NCBI RefSeq assembly: GCF_028826155.1
Contig: NZ_JAQGPN010000005.1
Coordinates: forward strand, 71,696 to 135,695
DNA length: 64,000 nucleotides
From: Mesorhizobium shangrilense
GTDB lineage: Bacteria; Pseudomonadota; Alphaproteobacteria; Rhizobiales; Rhizobiaceae
Direction of reading: 5' to 3'
The translations under genes and the position numbers were made by a program. Each line of letters begins with the position of its first letter. Within the stretch, counting starts at the first letter, position 1. The notes below the pieces were generated by a model. That model was not told the DNA's origin and searched no databases. It saw only the letters and a list, made by a program, of their open reading frames with translations. This document shows, piece by piece, positions 17,312-25,281 of this stretch.

Positions 17312-18051
17312 AACCGGTCACTTATCGTGAGCGATTGATCGCCACCATCGCTGGCCAGCTGGGCGGCATCCGCCATGTGGCGGTCGGCGCGTCCTCGCCG
17401 ATCCCGGCCGCCGCCGCCATGCTGGTGCGCGCCGCGCGTGCGAAAGACGCGGAGCCGGTGTGCATTTCGATCCTCGGTTCGGTGAAACACAACTTCTTCA
17501 CCAATGGCAGCGCCGAGCTGTTCGACTGCGCCGCGCAGGGGCGCATCGACGCCTTCTTCCTCGGCGGCGGCCAGATCGACGGACAAGGCAATATCAACCT
17601 CGTCGGCGTCGGCGACTATCCGCAGGTCAAGGTGCGCTGGCCGGGTTCGTTCGGCTCCGCCTTCCTCTATTTCCAGATCCCGCGCGTCATCCTGTTTCGC
17701 GAGGAGCACACGCCGCGCGTTCTGGTGAGACGGGTGGATTTCATCAGCGCGCCCGGCACCTCCGCGCCCAACATCGCCCGCCCGGGTGGCCCGCACGCGC
17801 TGCTGACAAGCCGGGCGCTGTTTGCGTTCGACAAGGCGAAGGGAAGTTTCATTCTGCAATCGCTCCATCCGGGCGAGACGCTGGAAGAAGTCCGCTCGCT
17901 CACCGGTTTCGACTTCGAGGTAGCGACCGGCCTGCATGTCACGCCCGATCCCGATGCGTCGACGTTGGAGCTTTTGCGTGGCCGCGTGCTGGACGAACTG
18001 GCCGAAACCTATCCGCAATTCGCCGAAAGCATGACGGCGGATCTGAAGTGA
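17308..18051 (+). CDS. CoA-transferase-like beta subunit (IpdB type)
   Basis: A 247-residue partner of the preceding gene, overlapping it by 4 bases. It has the beta-subunit core: FLGGGQIDGQGNINLVGVG (about 91-109), then a PGS segment and RRVDFISAPG. In classical class I CoA-transferases the beta subunit carries the catalytic glutamate in an S-E-N-G-like motif. Here the corresponding place reads VCISILGS, without a glutamate, as in the IpdB-like branch. The pair may therefore be a hydrolase or lyase of a CoA thioester rather than a transferase. Confidence 0.72.
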   Translation: MKPVTYRERLIATIAGQLGGIRHVAVGASSPIPAAAAMLVRAARAKDAEPVCISILGSVKHNFFTNGSAELFDCAAQGRIDAFFLGGGQIDGQGNINLVGVGDYPQVKVRWPGSFGSAFLYFQIPRVILFREEHTPRVLVRRVDFISAPGTSAPNIARPGGPHALLTSRALFAFDKAKGSFILQSLHPGETLEEVRSLTGFDFEVATGLHVTPDPDASTLELLRGRVLDELAETYPQFAESMTADLK

Positions 18052-18065
18052 GAGGAACACAGGAC

Positions 18066-19277
18066 ATGAACGACAGGCAGGCCGATCCCGCGGTCGAGAC
18101 CGCAAGCCGTGGCGCCTTGCAGGGCCTGCGCATAATCGATGTCAGCCGGGTTCTCGGTGCACCCTACTGCACGCAGATCCTGGCCGACCATGGCGCCGAT
18201 GTCATCAAGATCGAGCCGCCGCAGGGCGACGAGACGCGCGGTTGGGGCCCGCCCTTCCTTGGCGATGCCGCGAGCTATTTCCTCGGATTGAACCGCAACA
18301 AGAAAGGCATGGCCGTTGATTTCTCCAAACCGGCCGGGCGCGAGCTTCTGCTGACGATGCTGGAGAGCGCCGACGTCTTCGTCGAGAACTTCAAGGTCGG
18401 CACGCTGGAGAAGTGGGGCATGGGAGAGGCGTCCCTGCGCGAACGCTTTCCGCGCCTCATCCATTGCCGTGTCTCCGGTTTCGGCGCCGACGGCCCCTAT
18501 GGCGGACGCCCCGGCTATGACGCCGCGATCCAGGCGCTGAGCGGCATCATGAGCGTGAATGGCGAAAAGGGTGGCGATGCGTTGCGCGTCGGACTGCCGG
18601 TGGTCGATATGGTGACGGGGCTCAATGCCGCCATCGGCGTGTTGCTGGCTCTGGCCGAGCGGGAAAAGAGCGGCAAGGGCCAATTCGTGGAAGCTGCGCT
18701 TTACGATTGCGGCGTCTCGCTGCTGCATCCCCACCTGCCGAATTTCTATCTCAACGGCAAGGTGGCGAAGACCTCGGGCAACGCGCATCCCAACATCTCG
18801 CCCTACGACACCTATGCCACGAAAACGGGAGCGCTGTTCCTGGCGGTGGGCAACAACCGCCAGTTTGCCACGCTGTGCACAATCCTCGGCGTTCCCGATC
18901 TGGCGCAAGATCCGCGCTTCGCCAGCAATGCCGAGCGCAACGGCAACCGCGACGCGCTGAAGGTGGAACTGGAAGCCGCACTCGCACCCCATGAATGCGC
19001 AGTCATCGCCGAAACGCTTATCACTTCAGGTGTGCCGTGCGGCGCCGTGCGTTCCATCGACGAGGTGGTGAACGATCCACACACCCATGCGCGCGAGATG
19101 GTGGTCGACATTGGCGATTATCGCGGCACCGGCAGCCCGATCAAGCTGTCGCGCACGCCGGCAAGCTACCGCATGAAGCCACCCGCCTTCGCCGAGCACA
19201 GCCGGGAGCTTCTCGCAGGAATGGGGCTCGATCCCGCCGGCTATGAGGATGTGCTGCCGCTCAAGATCACCAGCTGA
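18066..19277 (+). CDS. CaiB/BaiF family (class III) CoA-transferase
   Basis: A 403-residue class III CoA-transferase. The N-terminal motif LQGLRIIDVSRVLGAPYCTQ and then GADVIKIEPPQGDETR (about 45-60) is typical. The catalytic aspartate is expected in the GYDAAIQALSGIM segment (about 155-167). The family moves CoA between carboxylic acids by a ternary mechanism (formyl-CoA:oxalate, carnitine and similar). Its start is 15 bases after the preceding stop. It should activate the carboxylic acid handled by this pathway. A second, distinct CoA-transferase-like pair upstream in the same operon is unusual and argues for two CoA-ester steps. Confidence 0.88.
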   Translation: MNDRQADPAVETASRGALQGLRIIDVSRVLGAPYCTQILADHGADVIKIEPPQGDETRGWGPPFLGDAASYFLGLNRNKKGMAVDFSKPAGRELLLTMLESADVFVENFKVGTLEKWGMGEASLRERFPRLIHCRVSGFGADGPYGGRPGYDAAIQALSGIMSVNGEKGGDALRVGLPVVDMVTGLNAAIGVLLALAEREKSGKGQFVEAALYDCGVSLLHPHLPNFYLNGKVAKTSGNAHPNISPYDTYATKTGALFLAVGNNRQFATLCTILGVPDLAQDPRFASNAERNGNRDALKVELEAALAPHECAVIAETLITSGVPCGAVRSIDEVVNDPHTHAREMVVDIGDYRGTGSPIKLSRTPASYRMKPPAFAEHSRELLAGMGLDPAGYEDVLPLKITS

Positions 19278-19396
19278 CGGGTGCGGAGCAGGCGGCTGGG
19301 GAACGGCCACCTCCGGTATGAAGCGCGAGGAGAGATCCTTGCGAACCATCTTGAATGCAAACCGGTGGATCGCGGCAAGGGGGAGGGAATCGGGAA

Positions 19397-20056
19397 ATGT
19401 CTTATTCACCGCAGGAACTGGCGCTCAGGAAGGACCTGATCGACACCTGCCGCAACATGAACCGGCTGGGCATCAACAAGGGCACCTCCGGAAATGTCAG
19501 CGCGCGTCATGGTGAGGGATTGCTGATCACCCCGACCGGCATCGCCTATGAGGCTTTGCAGCCGGAGCAGATCGTGCAAGTCGACTGGGAGGGTAATTTC
19601 GCGGGCGACTTTCTGCCGAGCAGCGAATGGCGCTTCCATCGCGACGTGCTTCGGGCACGGCCGGATCTCAACGCTCTCGTCCACACCCATTCCACCCATG
19701 CCACGACGCTTGCCATCATGGGCCGCTCCATCCCCGCGATCCACTACATGATCGCTGCCGCAGGGGGAAAGGACATCCGTTGCGCTCCTTACGCCACCTT
19801 TGGCACGCAGACGCTGGCCGACTTCATTCTGACGGCGATGGAGGGACGGCGCGCATGCCTGCTTGCCCATCACGGCGTGCTTGCGGGGCATGTATCGCTT
19901 GGTCGCGCATTGGCGCTTGCGGTGACGGTCGAGGAATTGGCCACTCAGTATCTGCACTGTCTGCCATTCGGTGAGCCGCCCTGTCTCGACGACGACGAAA
20001 TTGACGTGGTGCTGGAGAAATTCCGCACGTATGGCCAGCAACCGCGGGAGGCGTGA
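19397..20056 (+). CDS. Class II aldolase (FucA / 5-methylthioribulose-1-phosphate aldolase type)
   Basis: A 219-residue class II aldolase/adducin domain enzyme with the FucA metal site: Glu77 in PSSEWRFH, His96 and His98 in LVHTHSTHATT, and His158 in LLAHHGVLAGH. TSGNVSARHGEGLLITPTG forms the phosphate-binding loops. FucA-type enzymes cleave fuculose-1-phosphate to DHAP and lactaldehyde. The Ald2 and DrdI branches cleave 5-methylthio- or 5-deoxyribulose-1-phosphate to DHAP and (methylthio)acetaldehyde. With MtnK and the MtnA-like protein here, the latter role is most likely. ATG 19397 follows GGGAGGGAATCGGG. A 119-base gap separates it from the CaiB gene. Confidence 0.84.
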   Translation: MSYSPQELALRKDLIDTCRNMNRLGINKGTSGNVSARHGEGLLITPTGIAYEALQPEQIVQVDWEGNFAGDFLPSSEWRFHRDVLRARPDLNALVHTHSTHATTLAIMGRSIPAIHYMIAAAGGKDIRCAPYATFGTQTLADFILTAMEGRRACLLAHHGVLAGHVSLGRALALAVTVEELATQYLHCLPFGEPPCLDDDEIDVVLEKFRTYGQQPREA

Positions 20057-20065
20057 GGCAGGGCG

Positions 20066-20617
20066 ATGGAGACGGTGAAACACGCATTACCCCTCGCCGA
20101 TACCGGCCAGAGCGTCAGTCTGCCGGTTCGTATGCTCTACAAGGCGATTGTCCGGCTTGAAACGGTCATCTGTTACATCGCCTTCATCGCCGGCACGATT
20201 GCGCTGGTGCTCGACATCTTCGGGCGCGAGTTGCTGGGCAGCGGCATATTCGGCGCGCAGCGCGTCGCCGTCTACTGTATGGCGGTAGCCGGCATCATGG
20301 GCTTTTCCTACGTGGTCTCCCATGGCGGGCACCTGCGCCCGACAGTTCTGGACAGCCTGGTGCCGGAAAAATACGACGCCTTCTTCGCTCGCCTTGCGGA
20401 CGCGATCTCCTGCCTGCTTTGCCTCGGCCTCGCCTACGCATCCTGGCTGTTCGTCGCCAGCACCTACTCGCTCGGCGAGCGCGACATGACGCTGCCCTTC
20501 AACATCTGGAAGGTGCAGAGCGTCCTGCTGGTCGCCTTCGGCTTCTCGGCTCTGAAATTCTTCCTGTTCTGTTGCGTTCCGGCCTTGCGGCCCAGGGACG
20601 GAGGAGCTGCCGTATGA
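20066..20617 (+). CDS. TRAP transporter small membrane subunit (DctQ)
   Basis: A 183-residue protein with four hydrophobic segments (starting about residues 30, 68, 108 and 148), the usual topology of DctQ. It pairs with the large subunit encoded next, overlapping by ATGA. TRAP transporters use a periplasmic binding protein and the sodium gradient to import acids and related solutes. The binding protein is encoded 3 kb downstream at 23532. Confidence 0.85.
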   Translation: METVKHALPLADTGQSVSLPVRMLYKAIVRLETVICYIAFIAGTIALVLDIFGRELLGSGIFGAQRVAVYCMAVAGIMGFSYVVSHGGHLRPTVLDSLVPEKYDAFFARLADAISCLLCLGLAYASWLFVASTYSLGERDMTLPFNIWKVQSVLLVAFGFSALKFFLFCCVPALRPRDGGAAV

Positions 20618-21876
20618 CCGGCTTCCTGATCACCGGTGGCAGCCTTGCTCTCGTCATTCTGCGCCAGCCGATGGTGCTTATGCTGGCCTTTGCCGTGGTG
20701 TGCCTGCACCAGTTCGTGGCGCGCAACTCCTCGCTCGAGTTCTTCATTCAGGACCTGTGGTTCACAGTCGACCGCGACGTGCTCTTGCCGATCCCGATGT
20801 TCATTCTCGCCGGCAACATCATGAGCCGCGGCGTCATCGCACAGCGTCTCATCGACATCATGATCGAGCTGACCGCCAACGTACGCGGAGGCCTGGCCGT
20901 GGCCACGATCCTTGCCTGTGCGGTATTCGCCGCCATTTCGGGATCGTCGATCGTCACTCTCGCCGCCATCGGCTCGATCGTGTATCCGGCCCTGCTGAAG
21001 GAAGGCTACCCCAAGCCGCTGTCGCTCGGCCTGCTGTGCTCCGGCGGCACGCTGGGCATATTGATCCCGCCGTCGATCCCGATGATGCTCTACGGCATCA
21101 TCACCGACACTTCCATCGTCAAGCTGTTTATGGGCGGCATCGGCCCCGGCATATTGATGACGGTGTGCTTCGCGGTCTATTGCGTGATCGTCGCCCCGAT
21201 CTCGGCACGCGGCAACTTCTCCATGTCGCGCTTGCTTACCGCCGTGAGGCGCGGCGGTCCCGCCATGTTCCTGCCGGTGCTGCTTCTCGGCGGCATCTAC
21301 ACCGGCTATTTCACCGCCACGGAAGCGGCGGTGGTGTCTCTCGTCTATGCCCTGCTGGTCGAGGGACTCGTCTATCGCGACCTGACGGCCAAGGATTTCT
21401 CCGAGATGCTGGGCGAGACGATCCGGCTCTTCGGCACACTGCTGCCACTGCTCGCGATCGCCGGCAGCTTCAACACCATCCTCGATTATGAAGGCATCCC
21501 CAAGATGATGGTCGAGTGGCTGAGCCAGTGGATCACCAATCCGATCACGGCCGGCCTGACGCTCAACGTCATCCTGCTGATCGCGGGTTGCTTCATGGAT
21601 GTCGGCTCGGCGATCCTGATCCTGTCGCCGCTGCTTCTGCCGCTGATGGAGGCGCAGGGCTACGATCCCGTGCATGTCGGCGTCATCACCACGGTCAATC
21701 TCGAGATCGGCTACATCACGCCTCCGGTCGGCATGAATCTGTTCGTGGCCATGGGCGTGTTCAAGGAGAGTTTCTCCACCATCGTGCGCGGGGTGATGCC
21801 CTTCGTGTTCCTAATGCTGATTCCCCTGCTGATGACGACCTATGTGGCCCAGATCGTTACGTTTTTCATTCGTTGA
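20614..21876 (+). CDS. TRAP transporter large membrane subunit (DctM)
   Basis: A 420-residue, highly hydrophobic protein with about 11-12 membrane segments and DctM motifs: PIPMFILAGNIMSRG, AAISGSSIVTLAAIGSI, GGTLGILIPPSIPMMLYGI, TATEAAVVSLVYALL and GYITPPVGMNLFV. It forms the transport channel with the DctQ subunit. The start at 20614 overlaps the dctQ stop, and the longer frame to 20419 lies inside dctQ. The substrate is presumably the compound metabolised by the surrounding genes. Confidence 0.93.
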   Translation: MTGFLITGGSLALVILRQPMVLMLAFAVVCLHQFVARNSSLEFFIQDLWFTVDRDVLLPIPMFILAGNIMSRGVIAQRLIDIMIELTANVRGGLAVATILACAVFAAISGSSIVTLAAIGSIVYPALLKEGYPKPLSLGLLCSGGTLGILIPPSIPMMLYGIITDTSIVKLFMGGIGPGILMTVCFAVYCVIVAPISARGNFSMSRLLTAVRRGGPAMFLPVLLLGGIYTGYFTATEAAVVSLVYALLVEGLVYRDLTAKDFSEMLGETIRLFGTLLPLLAIAGSFNTILDYEGIPKMMVEWLSQWITNPITAGLTLNVILLIAGCFMDVGSAILILSPLLLPLMEAQGYDPVHVGVITTVNLEIGYITPPVGMNLFVAMGVFKESFSTIVRGVMPFVFLMLIPLLMTTYVAQIVTFFIR

Positions 21877-21918
21877 CGCAGCTGGTCCTCTCACCTGCTG
21901 CAGACAAGGAGACTTGAC

Positions 21919-23469
21919 ATGAATGGTGCGGACAGCCTCTGCGATACGCTTCTGGCGCATGGCATCGATGTGTGCTTCGCCAATCCCGGCACCTCCGAGA
22001 TGCATTTCGTTGCCGCGCTCGACCGCAAGCCGGAGATGCGCTGCGTGCTCGGGCTCTTCGAAGGCGTGGTCACCGGCGCAGCCGACGGCTATGGCCGCAT
22101 GGCCGACAAGCCGGCGGCAACGTTGCTGCATCTGGGATCGGGGCTCGGCAACGGCATCGCCAATCTGCACAATGCGCGCCGCGCTTTCACGCCGATGGTC
22201 AACATTGTCGGGGACCACGCCACCTATCACCTGCAATATGATGCACCGCTGACCAGCGACATCGAGGGTCTGGCGCGACCTGTCTCGGGCTTCGTGCGCA
22301 CGACGAAGGCCGCTGAGTATGTTGCCTCGGACGCCACCGACGCCATTGAAGCTGCCTGGGGTGCGCCCGGCCAGATTGCCACGCTCATCCTGCCTGCCGA
22401 CGCCGCCTGGAACGAGGTTGCGAGCTCTGCAATCGGCGTCCGTCCCAGGCCGCTGCCTGCGCAGGCAGACGCCGCGCGCATCAAGGAGGTGGCGGCCGCG
22501 CTGCGTTCCTCAAAGCGCTCCATGCTGTTCCTGTCCGGCAAGGCGCTGCGCGCCGAGGCCCTGGAATTGGCGAGCCGCATAGCGCAGACGACCGGCGCGC
22601 GCCTTCTTGCCCAGCAGTCCAACGGGCGGATGGAACGCGGCGCCGGCCGCGTGGCGATCGAGCGTATCCGCTATCGCGCGGAGGATGCGACGGCGGATCT
22701 GGCCGATGTCGACCAGCTGATCCTGGTAGGGGCGAAGGAACCGGTCGCCTTCTTCGCATATCCTGACAAGCCGAGCACCTTCCTGCGCCCCGACGCCGCA
22801 GTGCTGGAACTTGCCTCGAACCGGGAAGACCTTCTGCAGGCGCTGCAAGCGCTCGCCGACGAGCTGGGCGTTGCCGCCGGCGCCAGGCCGCTCCTCAATG
22901 CGCGCGGCGAGAAGCGCATCCCCACCGGCAATCTCGATGCCGACAAGATCGCCACCATCATCGGTGGCCTCATGCCGGAAAACGCCATCGTAATCGACGA
23001 GGCGATCACCTCGGCGCGCGACTTCTTCAAGGTTACCCACGGCGCGGCGCCTCATGATTTCCTGCAACTGACCGGCGGCGCCATCGGCATCGGCCTGCCA
23101 CTGGCCACCGGCGCCGCCGTCGCCTGCCCGGACCGCAAGGTCATCGCCCTGCAGGCGGACGGCAGCGGTATGTACACGCTGCAGGCGCTGTGGTCCCACG
23201 CCCGGGAGCGGCTCGACATCGTAACGGTGATCTTCGCCAACCAGCGCTACGCGATCCTGCACAACGAATTCAAGAATGTCGGCGCGGGCGTTGCCGGACG
23301 CAACGCTTCGACCATGCTCGATCTGGTCGATCCGACGCTCGACTGGGTGAGCCTCGCGAAGGGCGTCGGCGTCGAGGGCGCCCGCGCAACCACGGCGGAG
23401 GAATTCGCCGATCTGTTTGCCAGCGCCACGAAACGCAGAGGCCCGTTCCTGATCGAGGCGATGATCTGA
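21919..23469 (+). CDS. ThDP-dependent enzyme, acetolactate synthase/benzoylformate decarboxylase-like
   Basis: A 516-residue thiamine-diphosphate enzyme with three domains. The N-terminal Pyr domain has the cofactor-activating glutamate in GLFEGVVTGAADGYGR (Glu48). A central domain covers about 190-330. The C-terminal PP domain has the metal motif ADGSGMY (413-419) with Asn in FANQRYAIL. It lacks the extended length of acetohydroxyacid synthase (about 560-600) and stands alone without a small regulatory subunit, so branched-chain biosynthesis is unlikely. It may decarboxylate a 2-oxo acid or join or split C-C bonds next to a carbonyl. It is inserted between the TRAP membrane genes and the TRAP binding protein, preceded by AAGGAG. 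Confidence 0.82.
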   Translation: MNGADSLCDTLLAHGIDVCFANPGTSEMHFVAALDRKPEMRCVLGLFEGVVTGAADGYGRMADKPAATLLHLGSGLGNGIANLHNARRAFTPMVNIVGDHATYHLQYDAPLTSDIEGLARPVSGFVRTTKAAEYVASDATDAIEAAWGAPGQIATLILPADAAWNEVASSAIGVRPRPLPAQADAARIKEVAAALRSSKRSMLFLSGKALRAEALELASRIAQTTGARLLAQQSNGRMERGAGRVAIERIRYRAEDATADLADVDQLILVGAKEPVAFFAYPDKPSTFLRPDAAVLELASNREDLLQALQALADELGVAAGARPLLNARGEKRIPTGNLDADKIATIIGGLMPENAIVIDEAITSARDFFKVTHGAAPHDFLQLTGGAIGIGLPLATGAAVACPDRKVIALQADGSGMYTLQALWSHARERLDIVTVIFANQRYAILHNEFKNVGAGVAGRNASTMLDLVDPTLDWVSLAKGVGVEGARATTAEEFADLFASATKRRGPFLIEAMI

Positions 23470-23531
23470 CCAGGCGCGGACCGGAACGGTCGGCTTACCA
23501 TCATACCCATATCCAAGCAGGAGAGTACAAA

Positions 23532-24533
23532 GTGAAGACTATCGCAAAGCTGGCCCTGTGGGGCACGCTGGCAGCCTCGGTTGCCTTCGCCGGCACCGCA
23601 CAGGCGGCGGAAACGCTGCGCATCGCCGGATCGCTGCGTCCGGGCTCGATGATGGACGGCATCATCCAGACCTTCATCACCAACTTCAACAAGGAGAGTG
23701 GCGACGACTACAAGATCGAATACCAGCTGGTCGCCAACGATCAGGAAATGACCCAGCAGGTCATCCGTGGCCGCCTTGAAATCGGAACGACCGGCCTTGC
23801 CGGTTCCGCCGTGTCGATCCCGCCGGCTGCCGTGTTGTCGATGCCCTATCTGTGGGACACCGACGCGCAACGCCGCTGGGCGACCGACAATGTGGTGCGC
23901 CCGGCGCTGGAGAAGATCTTCGAGGAAAACGGGCTCACGATCATCGGCATGGGCGATGCCGGCTGGTCGAACATGTTCTGCAAGTCCTCCTGTTCGACGC
24001 CGGCCGACATCGAAGGTCAGCGCTATCGCGTGCCACCCGCCGCCTCCGCCCGCGCATTCTGGGAGCAGGTCGGCGTCAACGGCGTGCAGTTGTCGCTGCC
24101 CGATTTCTTCACCGGGCTCGAGCAGGGCATGGTGGAAGGCGGCGATCTGCCATTCACCTTCTACGTGACCACGCCGGCCGCCCAGTTCGCCAAAACTTAT
24201 GTGACCACCCACCAGTACCATCACGAGCAGGTCTTTTTCGTCAACAAGCGTATCTATGACGGCCTGCCGCCCAAGATCCAGGCGTTGCTGAAGTCGGCCA
24301 TGCTTTCCACCGACGAGATGCGCCAGCGCCAGGACGACGACGAGAAAGCGCAGGTCACCAAGTTCGAGGCCGGCGGCGGAACTTTCGTGACGCTGAGCGA
24401 AGAGCAGCAGAAGGTATGGGCCGACAAGGTCGGCGACACCCACAGCGCGCTTCTGGCCACACTGCCGGACGCGGCTCGGACACTCTACGAGGCGGTTCAG
24501 GAAGGCAAGCGCCAGTACGCCGAGAAGAACTGA
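23532..24533 (+). CDS. TRAP transporter substrate-binding protein (DctP)
   Basis: A 333-residue exported protein. The signal peptide covers about residues 1-25 (cleavage after AQA). The TRAP-family region includes GRLEIGTTGLAGSAVSIPPA, MPYLWDTD, GMGDAGWSNMFC, and the selectivity-type arginines in EGQRYRVPPA, then LPDFFTGLEQGMVEGGD. The start is GTG 23532 behind AGGAGAG. The longer frame from 23190 lies in the ThDP gene. It binds the substrate in the periplasm and presents it to DctQM. A Cys pair (CKSSCSTP) near residue 155 is unusual and may form a disulfide. Confidence 0.92.
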   Translation: MKTIAKLALWGTLAASVAFAGTAQAAETLRIAGSLRPGSMMDGIIQTFITNFNKESGDDYKIEYQLVANDQEMTQQVIRGRLEIGTTGLAGSAVSIPPAAVLSMPYLWDTDAQRRWATDNVVRPALEKIFEENGLTIIGMGDAGWSNMFCKSSCSTPADIEGQRYRVPPAASARAFWEQVGVNGVQLSLPDFFTGLEQGMVEGGDLPFTFYVTTPAAQFAKTYVTTHQYHHEQVFFVNKRIYDGLPPKIQALLKSAMLSTDEMRQRQDDDEKAQVTKFEAGGGTFVTLSEEQQKVWADKVGDTHSALLATLPDAARTLYEAVQEGKRQYAEKN

Positions 24534-24550
24534 GCCGAAGCGGCCCAGAC

Positions 24551-24622
24551 CGGCTGGAGCTCATTCGGGTTCCAGCCGACATCACAAAGCCCGCAACTGC
24601 CGTAATGCTGCCCGCGGGCTTT
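24551..24622 (+). terminator. Two consecutive hairpins after dctP
   Basis: CGGCTGGA / TCCAGCCG (24551-24578, 12-base loop) is followed by AAAGCCCGC / GCGGGCTTT (24586-24622, 19-base loop). The second has flanking A and T runs like a bidirectional terminator. They probably reduce expression of the two last genes relative to the binding protein. Confidence 0.55.
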
Positions 24623-24686
24623 CCTACGCAGTTTTGTTTGCAACCCGACCCCCGCAGCCCAGGCTGCCACCGCAAAGGAAACAGTC

Positions 24687-25259
24687 ATGACCGACAAGCC
24701 CATCAGCCGGTTTCCGGTTCCGGCGCTGAAGGATCTTCCCGAGGACATCGCCGCCCGCATCACCACCGTGCAGGAGAAGTCCGGCTTCATTCCCAATGTG
24801 TTTCTGGTGCTTGCCCACCGCCCCGATGAGTTCCGCGCCTTCATGGCGTATCATGATGCGCTGATGGATAAGCCCGGCAACATCACCAAGGCCGAGCGCG
24901 AGATGATCGTGGTGGCGACGAGCACGGCCAATCAGTGCCAGTATTGCGTCATCGCGCATGGGGCCATCCTGCGCGTGCGCGCCAAGAACCCGCTGATCGC
25001 CGATCAGGTGGCAATCAACTACCGCAAGGCCGACATCACGCCGCGCCAGAAGGCAATGATCGACTTCGCCATGAAGGTCTCCGCCGCCGCCTACGAGGTC
25101 GGCGATGCCGATTTCGACGTGCTGAAATCGCACGGTTTCGACGAGGAGGACATCTGGGACATCACCGCTATCTCGGCCTTTTTCGGCATGTCGAACCGTC
25201 TCGCCAATGTGACCTCGATGCGGCCAAATGACGAGTTCTATACGCTTGGCCGCGGCTGA
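24687..25259 (+). CDS. Peroxidase-related AhpD/CMD-like protein
   Basis: A 190-residue all-alpha protein of the carboxymuconolactone decarboxylase/AhpD superfamily. It carries the redox motif NQCQYCVIAHG (Cys-x-x-Cys-x-x-x-His, about 91-98), followed by a RKADITPRQKAMIDFA segment typical of the peroxidase-related subgroup. AhpD relatives reduce peroxides or disulfides with lipoamide or thioredoxin. Its place in a pathway with possible thioether or aldehyde intermediates suggests protection or redox recycling, which is inference. Confidence 0.82.
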   Translation: MTDKPISRFPVPALKDLPEDIAARITTVQEKSGFIPNVFLVLAHRPDEFRAFMAYHDALMDKPGNITKAEREMIVVATSTANQCQYCVIAHGAILRVRAKNPLIADQVAINYRKADITPRQKAMIDFAMKVSAAAYEVGDADFDVLKSHGFDEEDIWDITAISAFFGMSNRLANVTSMRPNDEFYTLGRG

Positions 25260-25281
25260 GCGCACATACGGAAGAGAAGTG

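Noticed and set aside
20464..21675. 403-codon minus-strand ORF opposite dctM
   Set aside because: Its composition is rich in His, Gln, Arg and Asp with no fold signature; it is a shadow of the hydrophobic DctM gene.
23190..24533. 447-codon version of the TRAP binding protein
   Set aside because: The extra N-terminus lies inside the ThDP gene. The GTG at 23532 with ribosome site and signal peptide is the real start.
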